Shown here: positions 45,681 to 55,062 of the stretch, piece by piece
Numbering within the stretch: position 1 is the stretch's first letter
Layout: every line of letters starts with the position of its first letter
NCBI GenBank assembly: GCA_964617955.1
Contig: CAZTXB010000005.1
Location: 62,001 to 126,000, forward strand
Direction: 5' to 3'
Length of the DNA: 64,000 bases
Source of the DNA: JABWCE01 sp964617955
GTDB lineage: Bacteria > Bacteroidota > Bacteroidia > NS11-12g > UBA9320
The notes under the pieces: model-generated
What the model was told of the DNA's origin: nothing
Database searches by the model: none
Seen by the model: the letters and a program-made list of their open reading frames with translations, nothing else
Position numbers and translations under genes: made by a program

Positions 45681-47486
45681 ATGAAGTTCAGTTTTCTTTT
45701 TTTACTTGTTTCTCTTTCCCTCTCCGGAATCTGCCAGGTGAACGATGAGGAACTGGCAGCAGAATTTCTCAATAATAAGGAATATGACAAAGCCGCCATT
45801 CTTTATGAAAAACTGCTTAAAAAGGACTACGCCTCTCCCTATTACTATCAAAATTTACTGACTTGTTTTTTGGAGTTGAAATCGTTTGACGATGCTGAAA
45901 AAATGATCAAAAAGCAGGCTAAAAAATTTCCGAACAACTATTTTTATAAGGTTGACCAGGGTTATGTCTTGCAGAGGCAAAGTCGCACCGATGAAGCTTT
46001 TGTTGTATACCAGTCGCTGATTTCGAACCTCGATAATAATCCCGCCGGTACTTTACAATTGGCCACTGCTTTTTTAAGACGCGATTTACCCGACTTGTCT
46101 ATTTCAACTTATTTGCAGGCGAGAAAGACGCTTAAATCAGAATCCATTTTTGCTGAAAATCTTCTTGATCTCTATGTCCTGACAAAACGAAATAAGGAAC
46201 TTATCAGCGAAGCACTCGAGTTAATAAAAGAGTCGGAGGAAAATTTAAGCAAAGCTAAAAACTATTTGTACCGTGCATTTGAAAATCCTTCGGACATAGA
46301 TTTTCTAAAAGAAAAATGTTTGCTTACCATTCAAAAATTCCCAAATCGGCCTGTGTTTGACGATCTCTTCATTTGGATTTTTGTGCAAAGCAGAGATTTT
46401 GGGGGTGCTTACCGTCAAAGCCAGGCCATAGACAAAAGGGAGAAAGGAGAAGGCCGCAGACTGATCGAATTGGCTGAAATCTGCCTTAGCAACTCCGATT
46501 TTGAAACGGCTGTAAAATGCTATAAAAGTGTAATTACTTACGGCGAAACCGGCAATTTTTTTGTCAATGCGAGCTTTGGTATTCTCGAGACCAAGTACTT
46601 AATTATAACCAATGGTGTCAATGACAGTGTGGTTTTTATCAATTCGACCGTTGCAGAGTACAACAGTTTTTTAACCCGATTCGGAAAAACTGCAAGTACC
46701 TCTAATTGCGTTAAGCAGTTGGCCGATCTGTACATGTTTTATCAGCACGACATTGCCAAAGCCATCTCTTTTTTGGAAGAAATAAACAGTATTCCCGGAA
46801 TTCAACCTCGGTTTGCTGCAGATTGTAAACTTCAACTTGCTGATGCCTTTTTGGTTAGCGGTGACGTTTGGGAAGCACAATTGCTTTATAGTCAGGTTGA
46901 TAAAGACTTCAAGGAAGATCCTTTAGGTCAGGAAGCCAAGTTCAGAAACGCCCGATTGTCGTACTTTACTGCCGATTTTGAATGGGCCAAGGAACAGTTG
47001 GATATCTTAAAAACAGCAACTTCGCAATTAATATCCAACGACGCCATTGAATTGAGCCTGATGATTCAAGAAAATACGGGACTTGACAGCACTACTGATG
47101 CCTTAGAAGAATTTGCCAAAGCCGATTTGTTTATTTTTCAAAATAATTTGGAAAAGGCGCTTGAGATCCTGAATCTTTTTCCATTCAAATTCCCCAAGCA
47201 CGATTTGGATGATGATATCTTGTTTGCGAAGGCACGCATCATGGAAAAGAAGAGAGACTATGCCCAAGCTATTCTCTTATATGAGGCCTTAATCAAACTA
47301 TATGGCTACGATATTTTGGCCGACAATGCCTTGTATAACCTTGCTCGGATTTACGATTTTAAGCTCAAGGATAAACAAAAGGCCAAAGACACCTACGAAA
47401 AGCTGATTTTTGATTATAACAGCAGTCTTTATTCGGTTGAGGCCAGAAAAAGACAGAAAACCCTGAAAGATGAGTTGGGCACCTAA
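45681..47486 (+). CDS. Exported TPR-repeat protein
   Basis: A 601-residue protein from ATG 45681, which opens a signal peptide (MKFSFLFLLVSLSLSGICQ); a TTG 9 nt earlier is possible. The remainder is a helical solenoid of tetratricopeptide repeats (for example DKAAILYEKLLKKDY, DEAFVVYQSLIS, AQAILLYEALIKLYG, KAKDTYEKLIFDYN), which act as protein-binding scaffolds. It resembles periplasmic or outer-membrane-associated TPR proteins of Bacteroidota; the partner is unknown. It is divergent from hscA. Confidence 0.85.
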   Translation: MKFSFLFLLVSLSLSGICQVNDEELAAEFLNNKEYDKAAILYEKLLKKDYASPYYYQNLLTCFLELKSFDDAEKMIKKQAKKFPNNYFYKVDQGYVLQRQSRTDEAFVVYQSLISNLDNNPAGTLQLATAFLRRDLPDLSISTYLQARKTLKSESIFAENLLDLYVLTKRNKELISEALELIKESEENLSKAKNYLYRAFENPSDIDFLKEKCLLTIQKFPNRPVFDDLFIWIFVQSRDFGGAYRQSQAIDKREKGEGRRLIELAEICLSNSDFETAVKCYKSVITYGETGNFFVNASFGILETKYLIITNGVNDSVVFINSTVAEYNSFLTRFGKTASTSNCVKQLADLYMFYQHDIAKAISFLEEINSIPGIQPRFAADCKLQLADAFLVSGDVWEAQLLYSQVDKDFKEDPLGQEAKFRNARLSYFTADFEWAKEQLDILKTATSQLISNDAIELSLMIQENTGLDSTTDALEEFAKADLFIFQNNLEKALEILNLFPFKFPKHDLDDDILFAKARIMEKKRDYAQAILLYEALIKLYGYDILADNALYNLARIYDFKLKDKQKAKDTYEKLIFDYNSSLYSVEARKRQKTLKDELGT

Positions 47487-47906
47487 GAAAAAGGCTTAAG
47501 CGCTCAAGGGTCGACTTAATCATTCAATCCTAATTTTAAATTCTATGGCCTATCGCCCATTATCTCGGCTATCCGTTGCGCGATTTCAAGTTTTAGATAA
47601 TGAACTGCAAAAGCAGATTCGACCCTGACTAATTTCCATATGAAATGCCCCCCCACTAAAGAGAATTCTTGGCCATTCTATAAAAATTCTCAAATGTGAC
47701 AGCTCCGTTTTGCAAGCCTGCTTTTTCAAAAATATTGAAATACTGAGCGCATGGCATTATCAAATGTGTTTTCACAATGAAGGCCGTTAGAGTTGCCGTT
47801 AATGAACTATAACCTTATGTAAATGGAATAATTGACATCGGGAGTAGTTAAAACCAATATATTTTTTAGATTTGAATATAAAATTTATTAAACAAGATTT
47901 TTTTGA
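47487..47906. other. Gene-free stretch with the adenylate cyclase promoter
   Basis: About 420 bp without a convincing gene. It has a TAnnTTTG box at 47867-47874 and an imperfect 8-9-bp inverted pair (AGGGTCGA near 47507 and TTCGACCCT near 47617). I see no terminator with a T tract. Confidence 0.5.
47867..47874 (+). promoter_or_regulatory. Putative -7 box of the adenylate cyclase
   Basis: TAGATTTG matches TAnnTTTG, 32 nt before the ATG at 47907, in an AT-rich leader. Confidence 0.45.
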
Positions 47907-49913
47907 ATGATTAAGGCATTGAAAAATAACCTGATAGCACTTGGTTTTATCATCCTTCCTCTCTTTGGTTTTGCCCAACCTAAGACCTTTAAGCTAGATT
48001 CTGTTATTGCTGAAGCTGTTTCCTTAACCGACTATGTGCAGTGCTTTGAGGATGCTTCAGGTAGCTTAAGTATTGAACAGGTGGCCTCGCCTCAGTTCGA
48101 TCATAGATTTAAGAGCAACAGCCTCCCACGAAAAAAACTGACGCTCAATCAGGAAGCAACCGTTTGGGGCCGTTTTGAAATTCATAACCACACCCAAATC
48201 GATCAGGCATATTTTGTGAATACCAATTTTCCAGTTGTAAAACTTTACGAAGCGAATGCTACCGGGACGCAATTGCTTCAATACGGTGGGCTTGAAGTGC
48301 CTATTGAAGAAAGAACCATCAAAAAAGGAGTCGGTTCCTTGAGAATCTTGTTAAAAGCGGGAGAGAAGTCTCGGTACTATTTGCACTGTCAAAATTTAAG
48401 TCGATTTAAATTTCCAAAATCGATGCAGCTGTATATCAACAACCCTGTTTATGTAACCCAAAATGTGGGTAGATACAGAGCGTTTTTTGGCGCTTTTGCC
48501 GGCATCGAGTTTATGATGATCGTTTATGCCCTGGCACTCTTTGCCGTTTTTAGAGAGAAAGATTATCTATGGCTTTGCGTAGCGCTGGGATCGACCATTT
48601 TGTATTTTATGAATTTTTTTGACATTGCCAGATATGTTTTTACCTCTGAGCCCTTGTTCAGTATTTTTGTTTCTTATGCCTTAACTTTCCTTTATATCCC
48701 TTTGATGATTTTAGGGCAATTTGTTTTCCTTTACCTCTTTCTTGATTTTAAGAAGCATTTCAGCAGATGGATGATTTATGTAAAATTTTTGGTGGCTATT
48801 ACCATTTTTTGGTCGCCGGTTTTCACAATTTTTAATCGCTATCCACTCGGCACTACCCTTTCTAATATTTTGATTTTGGCGACCCCTCTTACCGTCCTCC
48901 TGCTCATCATCTCGCTTGCCAAAAAGGATAATCCCCTTGCAAAAATCATGCTTCTGTCGGAAGGTATTTTTTTAATGTTAATCATCATCGCCCAATTGGT
49001 GATTGTTCAGGTGTTTTCGGTACGCGATTACAACTTTACCTCCCGCATCATTTTGATGGCTGCCTATATCATTCAAAGCCTTTTCTGGACCTTTGCCATC
49101 ATTTACAAACTTGTTCTGCTTAGAAAGGAGAAGGAAAAAGCGCAAATCGATGCCATTGATGCCCTCAAGGTTAACGAAAAGTTAATCATGGAGCAGAATA
49201 CCCTTTTGGAAATAAAAGTGGAAGAGAGAACCAAAGAATTGGTTGAAAAGAACAAGATTATTTTAAAAGAAAAACACCGCTCTGAAGAATTGCTTCTCAA
49301 TATTTTGCCGGAGGAGGTTGCAGAAGAATTAAAAGAATTTGGAAGTTCAAAAGCAAGAAGCTTTGAAGAGGTCACAGTTATGTTTACCGATTTTAAAGGG
49401 TTTACTGAAATCACTGAGAAAATGTCGGCCGAACAATTGGTTTTGGAAATTGATACCTGTTACAGGGCCTTCGATAAAATTATTGAAAAACACGGCGTTG
49501 AAAAAATAAAAACCATTGGAGACTCTTATATGTGCGCCGGTGGATTGCCGCTAAGCAATTCTACACATGCCTTAGATACAGTCAGGGCAGCCTTGCAAAT
49601 TCGTGATTTTATCTCGCTTAGAAACGAAGACAAAAAACAAAAAGGTGAGATTCCTTTCGACATTCGGATTGGCATACATACCGGTCCGGTGGTAGCCGGC
49701 ATAGTGGGTATTAAAAAATTTGCTTATGATATTTGGGGCGATACCGTCAACACCGCCTCCCGCATTGAGAGCAGTGGAGAAGTTGGAAAAGTAAACATAT
49801 CAGGCAGTACCTATGCAATGGTTCAGGGTTTAATGCAATGTTTTTTCAGAGGCAAAATCACCGCCAAGGGTAAGGGGGAAATCGACATGTACTTCGTGGA
49901 AGGTCAACTTTGA
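47907..49913 (+). CDS. Receptor-type class III adenylate cyclase (7TMR-DISM)
   Basis: A 668-residue membrane enzyme. A signal peptide (about 1-23, ending FGFAQ) precedes a periplasmic DISM sensor domain (about 25-180), seven membrane helices (about 195-415), a coiled coil (about 420-470) and a class III cyclase domain (about 488-665). Metal-binding residues are Asp495 in FTDFKGF and Asp539 in IGDSYM. Lys535 and the first Asp of YDIWGDTVN are the residues that select adenine, and TASR supplies the transition-state Arg. It should therefore make cAMP in response to an extracytoplasmic ligand, probably a carbohydrate or other small molecule given the DISM family. No cAMP receptor gene is adjacent. 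Confidence 0.92.
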   Translation: MIKALKNNLIALGFIILPLFGFAQPKTFKLDSVIAEAVSLTDYVQCFEDASGSLSIEQVASPQFDHRFKSNSLPRKKLTLNQEATVWGRFEIHNHTQIDQAYFVNTNFPVVKLYEANATGTQLLQYGGLEVPIEERTIKKGVGSLRILLKAGEKSRYYLHCQNLSRFKFPKSMQLYINNPVYVTQNVGRYRAFFGAFAGIEFMMIVYALALFAVFREKDYLWLCVALGSTILYFMNFFDIARYVFTSEPLFSIFVSYALTFLYIPLMILGQFVFLYLFLDFKKHFSRWMIYVKFLVAITIFWSPVFTIFNRYPLGTTLSNILILATPLTVLLLIISLAKKDNPLAKIMLLSEGIFLMLIIIAQLVIVQVFSVRDYNFTSRIILMAAYIIQSLFWTFAIIYKLVLLRKEKEKAQIDAIDALKVNEKLIMEQNTLLEIKVEERTKELVEKNKIILKEKHRSEELLLNILPEEVAEELKEFGSSKARSFEEVTVMFTDFKGFTEITEKMSAEQLVLEIDTCYRAFDKIIEKHGVEKIKTIGDSYMCAGGLPLSNSTHALDTVRAALQIRDFISLRNEDKKQKGEIPFDIRIGIHTGPVVAGIVGIKKFAYDIWGDTVNTASRIESSGEVGKVNISGSTYAMVQGLMQCFFRGKITAKGKGEIDMYFVEGQL

Positions 49914-49953
49914 TAGCCTTAGCGCCGGAAACCCTTTCCTTTCTTACCTCCTT

Positions 49954-52425
49954 TTAGAAGTTTAGCTCAACTCTGAGCAGATAATTAAACCCAGCCTGGG
50001 GATACACGAACACAAAATCATTGCGTTTTTTGTCGATGATTCCACTGTAGGTGTAACCATTAGAGGCATATTTTTGGTTGCCAATGTTATTAAGCAAAAG
50101 GGAACATTGCCATTTTTTATTTTCCTTTATCGGCAGGTTGAGGTTAATAACTAAATCATTGATTAAATAAGGGTCCAGACTACGACTCAGGTTTTGGGTA
50201 TTGTCAAGATATTGTCGCCCAACCGATTTGGTTAAAAAGACAATATTCATATTTTTTGAAACTTTTACCAGGAACTGTGCCCCCACGATACGGTTTGGAG
50301 AAAAAGCGATGTCGGTATTTTTCCAAATCAAAGGCGTTTGTTCCCACGTGTTGAAATCGCTGAGGTGCTCCACAAAGGTTTCAATCTTATTTTGACTGAG
50401 GGTCATGTTAACGTCCAAATTAATCCAGGTTGCTATATCTACATTCAGCTCCAATTCAATGCCTGCCCTATAGCTTTTTGGAATATTTATCCTCGAATAG
50501 CCGCCTACGTCATTTACTTTACCGGAAAGGGCTAACTGGTTTTTATATCCCATATAAAATCCGCTAATTGAAAAGCGATAATCTCCATGACTGCTCTTAA
50601 AACCCGCTTCAACATTGTTCAGAATTTCAGGCAATGGACGGCTTATCAAACTTGAATTCACAAAATCATCGCGTATAGGTTCATGTACCGCTCTTCCATA
50701 AGTGAGATATAAAAACCGGTTAGATGCAGCCTGATATTGAATACCTGCCTTAGGATTAAAAAATAAAAAACGCGTTTGTTGCTGCTTTTCACCAACCGAA
50801 GGAACAATTCCGGAGGAGATGTCAGGTCCGAACCATGAGTAATTTACATGCCTCAGTTGCAGGTCGCTATAGGCCGAAAGCAATCTGCTAAAGCGGTACT
50901 GTACTTTCCAAAAAATATTGGCATCGGTTTTTTTGCTTTTGTTGTCATAATACCGCAAAGGATCTTGCCCCAAATCCATAAATTCATGCCAAATTACTTC
51001 TCCGAAATGCTTGCCTCGATACACATTAGCTGCACCTCCTACGACATGATCTGTGTTCACTCCCTTTTGAGTGTAAGAAAATACCATACCGCTGAAGTTA
51101 TTGTCAAGCCATCTTTGATTGATTAAATTGGCGTGATAAAAGTTCTGACCATAAAAATTATAGGGCGTATCTGTATACAGAGATAAATCGCTCTTTTTTT
51201 CAAAATTTTCAAAATAGCCTTTTCCGAGTGTGCCATGTAAAACGAGATTGAGGCTCGCATTTTTTCTGATACTTCGATTGTAAATAACCTGTACATGGCT
51301 TTGGCGATAATTGTCGGTTTCGTTCGAATAAGTGTAATAGTTGTATTGGTTAGGATGGCTGTTTCGCAATTGAACAGCCTTTGTACTGTCGTAGTATAAA
51401 TATTTAATCAGTGAGTCCACAGCGGTCGTATCGTTTTTATATTTTGCCATTGGCACCCCATTCCATGCTTGATAAGTCCTCTCCTTGCCTGAAAAGGCCA
51501 GAACCTGGAAATGGCTTTTTGCGGTTTTACGGGCCATTGAAAAATTCCATGCATGGAGGTCAGAAGTGGCGCGATCGATATAGCCATCGGAGCGTATCCA
51601 CGACATCCTTCCCTCGGCATACCAATTATTGGCTAAGCGGCCGGTACCTAGCTTAATGCTTTGCCTATGGGTATTGAAACTTCCATAACTGCCACTTAGC
51701 AAGGCGTAAGCGGTTTCAGAAAATTTATCGGTTTTGAGGCTCAAACTGGCCCCAAAAGCCCCGGCCCCATTGGTAGATGAGCCAACTCCCCTCTGAATTT
51801 GAATGTTATCGACGCCGCTTGCAAAATCAGGCATATTCACCCAAAATACGCCTTGTGACTCGGCATCGTTTAGGGGAACACCATTTATAGTTACATTGAT
51901 TCTGCTTGGGTCTATTCCCCGAATTCTAAGGCCTGAATAACCTATTCCAGCACCTGCATCACTCGTGCTCACTGCCGATGGCGTGTTCTGTAACAGAATG
52001 GGTAAATCCTGTCCAAAGTTGCGAAGCGATATTTCCTTTTTGGTAAGGGTAGTATAGGTAGCTGAATTCAACAGGCCTGATCTGGTAGCGGTTACCATGA
52101 CTTCCTCTCCATCATAAACCAGAGGTTTGAGATAAAAAACGATTTCCTTTGGAACCCTTGCAAAGGAAGAAAACAAAGGCTTAAATCCCTCCTTAAATAT
52201 GAGAAGGTCATATTCCATACCGTCGGGAATAGTCAATTCAACTCGCCCCATGGAATCGCCATAAACTTTTACTTTTTTAAAAATCTGCAGCTTAGGGGTT
52301 AACTCCACCAAGGCTCCGGCTAGCGGTGTTGAATCTGAAAAGTCGACAACAGTTACACGGCAATTGCTTTGAGCCAATAAGCACGTTTGTGATACACAAA
52401 GAAGGAAAGCGAAAACATTTCTCAT
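49954..52425 (-). CDS. TonB-dependent receptor under TPP riboswitch control, probable thiamine-compound importer
   Basis: An 823-residue outer-membrane barrel. A signal peptide (to LLAQS) precedes a short carboxypeptidase-like N-terminal domain and a plug domain, with GEEVMVTATRSGLL as TonB box region and GLRIRGIDPSRINVTINGVPLND. A 22-strand-type barrel follows, ending FNYLLRVELNF. It is a classical receptor, not a SusC type. The substrate is inferred from the TPP riboswitch directly upstream: thiamine or a precursor. Bacteroides species have TonB receptors under TPP control that serve thiamine uptake. No thiamine biosynthesis gene is linked. Confidence 0.9.
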   Translation of the reverse strand: MRNVFAFLLCVSQTCLLAQSNCRVTVVDFSDSTPLAGALVELTPKLQIFKKVKVYGDSMGRVELTIPDGMEYDLLIFKEGFKPLFSSFARVPKEIVFYLKPLVYDGEEVMVTATRSGLLNSATYTTLTKKEISLRNFGQDLPILLQNTPSAVSTSDAGAGIGYSGLRIRGIDPSRINVTINGVPLNDAESQGVFWVNMPDFASGVDNIQIQRGVGSSTNGAGAFGASLSLKTDKFSETAYALLSGSYGSFNTHRQSIKLGTGRLANNWYAEGRMSWIRSDGYIDRATSDLHAWNFSMARKTAKSHFQVLAFSGKERTYQAWNGVPMAKYKNDTTAVDSLIKYLYYDSTKAVQLRNSHPNQYNYYTYSNETDNYRQSHVQVIYNRSIRKNASLNLVLHGTLGKGYFENFEKKSDLSLYTDTPYNFYGQNFYHANLINQRWLDNNFSGMVFSYTQKGVNTDHVVGGAANVYRGKHFGEVIWHEFMDLGQDPLRYYDNKSKKTDANIFWKVQYRFSRLLSAYSDLQLRHVNYSWFGPDISSGIVPSVGEKQQQTRFLFFNPKAGIQYQAASNRFLYLTYGRAVHEPIRDDFVNSSLISRPLPEILNNVEAGFKSSHGDYRFSISGFYMGYKNQLALSGKVNDVGGYSRINIPKSYRAGIELELNVDIATWINLDVNMTLSQNKIETFVEHLSDFNTWEQTPLIWKNTDIAFSPNRIVGAQFLVKVSKNMNIVFLTKSVGRQYLDNTQNLSRSLDPYLINDLVINLNLPIKENKKWQCSLLLNNIGNQKYASNGYTYSGIIDKKRNDFVFVYPQAGFNYLLRVELNF

Positions 52426-52487
52426 AAAATAATTTTAAAAAATTATCTTTTGGAGGATGCTTGTGACCTGAGAAATACTTCTCTTGT

Positions 52488-52575
52488 GTGTTCATTCCCT
52501 TCGCCGGCATTACCCGTATCAGGTTCATTGGGTATATTCTCAGCCTGAGCATTAAGACTCAAGCACCCCTAAAAG
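52488..52575 (-). promoter_or_regulatory. TPP riboswitch (THI element)
   Basis: Read on the minus strand, the conserved parts come in the right order: GGGGTGC (52569-52563), GCTGAGA (52544-52538), ACCTGAT (around 52525-52519), and GGGTAATGCCGGCGAAGGGA ending at about 52495. These are the pyrimidine- and pyrophosphate-sensing loops of the TPP aptamer. P1 is short (TTTA with TGAA). The -7 box just upstream would start the RNA right at P1. The downstream arm CAAGCATCCT (52463-52454) can pair with GGGGTGCTTG (52569-52560) and may be the anti-aptamer arm of the expression platform. Confidence 0.95.
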
Positions 52576-52581
52576 ATTTGG

Positions 52582-52589
52582 CAAAGCTA
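52582..52589 (-). promoter_or_regulatory. Putative -7 box of the riboswitch and TonB receptor
   Basis: The minus strand reads TAGCTTTG (TAnnTTTG). Its end lies 6 nt before the first base of the riboswitch, which puts the expected transcription start at the aptamer's 5' edge. Confidence 0.55.
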
Positions 52590-52787
52590 CAGAATGTTTG
52601 CAATAAATTGCATAAAAAATGAAGGCAGGGCAAGTTGAATGAAGATTGGCTCGTAGAAAAACACACGGCATTCCTCTCAGGTTTTCAAACTTCAAAAATG
52701 GTCTGGCTCCATTCTTCAGCCAATCATGACATACAGACCCAGTCCCCAATCTTTGAGGTTCGAAAATAATTGCGATAGAAAAGGGGT

Positions 52788-53486
52788 TTACTTCCTGCTT
52801 CCAAACAACCTGAGTAGCAGAAGGAACAAGTTGATAAAGTCGAGGTAAAGGCAGAGCGCTCCCATGATGGCCTCCTTTTTGTCTTCATCGGTTCCTTCGT
52901 TTCCTATTACATTCATCGCCTTGATCTTTTGGGTGTCGTAGGCAATTAAACCGGTGAAAATAAGAATACCAACATAGGTTGTAATCCAATACAAAGCAGG
53001 GCTATGCATAAAATAGTTGACTACTGAAGCGATGATGAGACCTATCAAAGCCATGTAAAGTATTTTTCCAAAGCTGGTCAAATCGGTTTTGGTGTAATAG
53101 CCTACTGCACTCATAATGGCAAAGGTACCTCCTGTTATAAAAAAGGTAGAGGCAATTGAGCCCATGGTAAACACCAAAAATATGCTGGAAAATACAAAAC
53201 CCGTAATAATAGAATAGAGCACAAAGGATCCCACCGCCACGTTAGCCGACATTTTATCAATGCGTGCCGATAAAAAAATTACGATACCTATTTGCAGCCC
53301 GAACAATATCCAAAAGCCGAACCTGTTAGAAAAAATAAGGGCGAGAATTTCAGGGGTTTGTGCTGTATAGAAAGCTACAAATCCTGTTATTCCAAGTGCG
53401 AAGGCCATCCAGGCATAAACTTTGGCTATGAATCGTGATTGTTCGGTCTGAACCTGATCCGCATCGAGAATGATATTGTTTTCCAT
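52788..53486 (-). CDS. Bax inhibitor-1/YccA-family membrane protein
   Basis: A 232-residue inner-membrane protein with seven predicted helices. The N-terminal AKVYAWMAFALGITGFVAFY and the C-terminal ALCLYLDFINLFLLLLRLFG match the bacterial BI-1/YccA family closely, including the acidic residue in the last helix region that is linked to calcium leak in related proteins. In bacteria YccA can bind FtsH; ftsH is in this window but 25 kb away. It is monocistronic. Confidence 0.93.
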   Translation of the reverse strand: MENNIILDADQVQTEQSRFIAKVYAWMAFALGITGFVAFYTAQTPEILALIFSNRFGFWILFGLQIGIVIFLSARIDKMSANVAVGSFVLYSIITGFVFSSIFLVFTMGSIASTFFITGGTFAIMSAVGYYTKTDLTSFGKILYMALIGLIIASVVNYFMHSPALYWITTYVGILIFTGLIAYDTQKIKAMNVIGNEGTDEDKKEAIMGALCLYLDFINLFLLLLRLFGSRK

Positions 53487-53625
53487 TGTTTGAATATTTG
53501 ACGCAAATTAACAAGAACTTTTTAATCCTTAAAATATATTTTACTGCTTAAATGCGATTTTGAAGCAAACTTTTTATCAGGTTATCCATATTAGTGTTTA
53601 GTTTGCATTTTGATTATTCGTGACC

Positions 53626-54078
53626 ATGCCAATCGAAAAATTGCCAATTATAGGAGGAGTAGACTGTATTGATTTTGTGGATGCGGGGATTGAAAACCTG
53701 CCCTGTAAAATTGATACCGGAGCAGCTATCTCGGCTATTCATGCCGACAGAATTAGAATTATAGAAAAAAACGGAGTCGAATATTTATCTTTTAAATTGT
53801 TAGATAAAAAACATCCCTCATTCAATGGAAAGGAAATACTAACGACCGACTTTAAGGAGAAAACCATTAAAAGTTCATTTGGGGATGAGGAGAACCGCTA
53901 TGTGGTAAAATTGAAAATTATGGTGTTCGATAAAATCTTCAAAACTTCATTTACCTTAACCAATCGCAAACGGATGACCTTTCCGGTGCTTTTGGGCAAA
54001 AAGTTTATTAAGGATAAATTTCTGGTAGATGTTTCAAAACAAAACCTCTCTTTTGAGGCTAAAAAAAATAAAAAATAA
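53626..54078 (+). CDS. Retropepsin-like aspartic protease family protein (PF05618 type)
   Basis: A 150-residue protein from ATG 53626; an in-frame GTG 6 nt earlier is the alternative. The N-terminal motif CKIDTGAAISAIHA contains the DTGA signature of single-lobed retropepsin-like proteins. The tail has FPVLLGKKFIKDKFLVDVS, as in the family once called ATP-dependent zinc protease. Such proteins are often encoded beside rimK, as here (4 bp apart). Activity would need a dimer; whether it cuts anything is not known. Confidence 0.85.
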   Translation: MPIEKLPIIGGVDCIDFVDAGIENLPCKIDTGAAISAIHADRIRIIEKNGVEYLSFKLLDKKHPSFNGKEILTTDFKEKTIKSSFGDEENRYVVKLKIMVFDKIFKTSFTLTNRKRMTFPVLLGKKFIKDKFLVDVSKQNLSFEAKKNKK

Positions 54079-54082
54079 GTAC

Positions 54083-54964
54083 ATGAGAATAGGAATTCTA
54101 TCCCGAAACACCAATCTGGTTTCAACCAAGCGCCTGGTTGAGGCGGCTACCCAAAGAGGACACGAGGCCAGGGTCATAAACTTTACAAAATGCTATGTAG
54201 GAATAGAACACTTCAATTCCAAAATTTTTCTCGGTGACCATGAAATAGAGCCCCTTGATGCAATTATTCCCAGAATTGGCGCCTCTGTGACTTTTTATGG
54301 TGTAAATATCATTCGGCAATTCGAAGTCAAAAAGGTGTTTACCACCACCACTTCAGTAGGTTTAATGCGAAGCAGGGATAAGCTGAGAAGCCTTCAAATA
54401 CTTGCTAGCTCCGACGTTAATATCCCAAAAACCGCTTTTGCAAAATACCCCGGCGACATAAAAAATTTAATAAAAATTGTGGGAGGCGCTCCCTTGGTTG
54501 TAAAACTCCTTGAAAGCACTCAGGGCAAAGGTGTGGTCTTGGCCGAAACCAATAAGGCAGCCGAATCGGTGATCGAGGCCTTTTACGACCTTGACGAAAA
54601 TATCATCGTGCAGGAATTTATTAAAGAAGCCAAGGCCGAGGACATCAGGGCCTTCGTGGTGGATGGCGAAGTAGTCGGTGCCATGAAACGCAAAGGCAAG
54701 GAAGGGGAATTTCGAAGCAATTTACATAAAGGGGGTACGGCCTCCATTATTGAACTCAGCGAGGAGGAGCGGCGTGCAGCTCTTGAATCGGCCAAAGCCA
54801 TGAACCTCGGTGTAGCGGGTGTTGACATGCTAAGGAGTGACAGAGGCCCCTTGGTGATTGAGGTGAATTCCTCACCCGGTTTGGAGGGCATTGAAAAGGC
54901 TACTGGCATTGATGTGGCCGGTAAAATTATAGAATACGCCGAACGCAATTTTAAAAAGGAATAG
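54083..54964 (+). CDS. rimK: RimK-family alpha-L-glutamate ligase (ATP-grasp)
   Basis: A 293-residue ATP-grasp ligase from ATG 54083, the start giving the family N-terminus MRIGILSRNTNLVSTKRL. Key features are the SRDKLRSLQILASSDVNIPKT segment, the nucleotide-binding KLLESTQGKGV loop, FIKEAKAEDIRAFVVDGEVV and the metal ligands in VIEVNSSPGLEGIE. RimK adds glutamates to the C-terminus of ribosomal protein S6 in E. coli; relatives make other glutamyl linkages. It is co-transcribed with the protease-like gene. Confidence 0.93.
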   Translation: MRIGILSRNTNLVSTKRLVEAATQRGHEARVINFTKCYVGIEHFNSKIFLGDHEIEPLDAIIPRIGASVTFYGVNIIRQFEVKKVFTTTTSVGLMRSRDKLRSLQILASSDVNIPKTAFAKYPGDIKNLIKIVGGAPLVVKLLESTQGKGVVLAETNKAAESVIEAFYDLDENIIVQEFIKEAKAEDIRAFVVDGEVVGAMKRKGKEGEFRSNLHKGGTASIIELSEEERRAALESAKAMNLGVAGVDMLRSDRGPLVIEVNSSPGLEGIEKATGIDVAGKIIEYAERNFKKE

Positions 54965-55062
54965 ATCGACTTGCTTTACAAAGTCTGCGGTTCTTCTTGT
55001 TTTAAATTCGCAGGAATTGCATTATTTTCGTAAAAACATGTCAGTCTTAATATTGTAGAATC

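Noticed and set aside
52552..52749. A 65-codon frame upstream of the TonB receptor
   Set aside because: It overlaps the riboswitch and the promoter box and shows no protein-like conservation signals.
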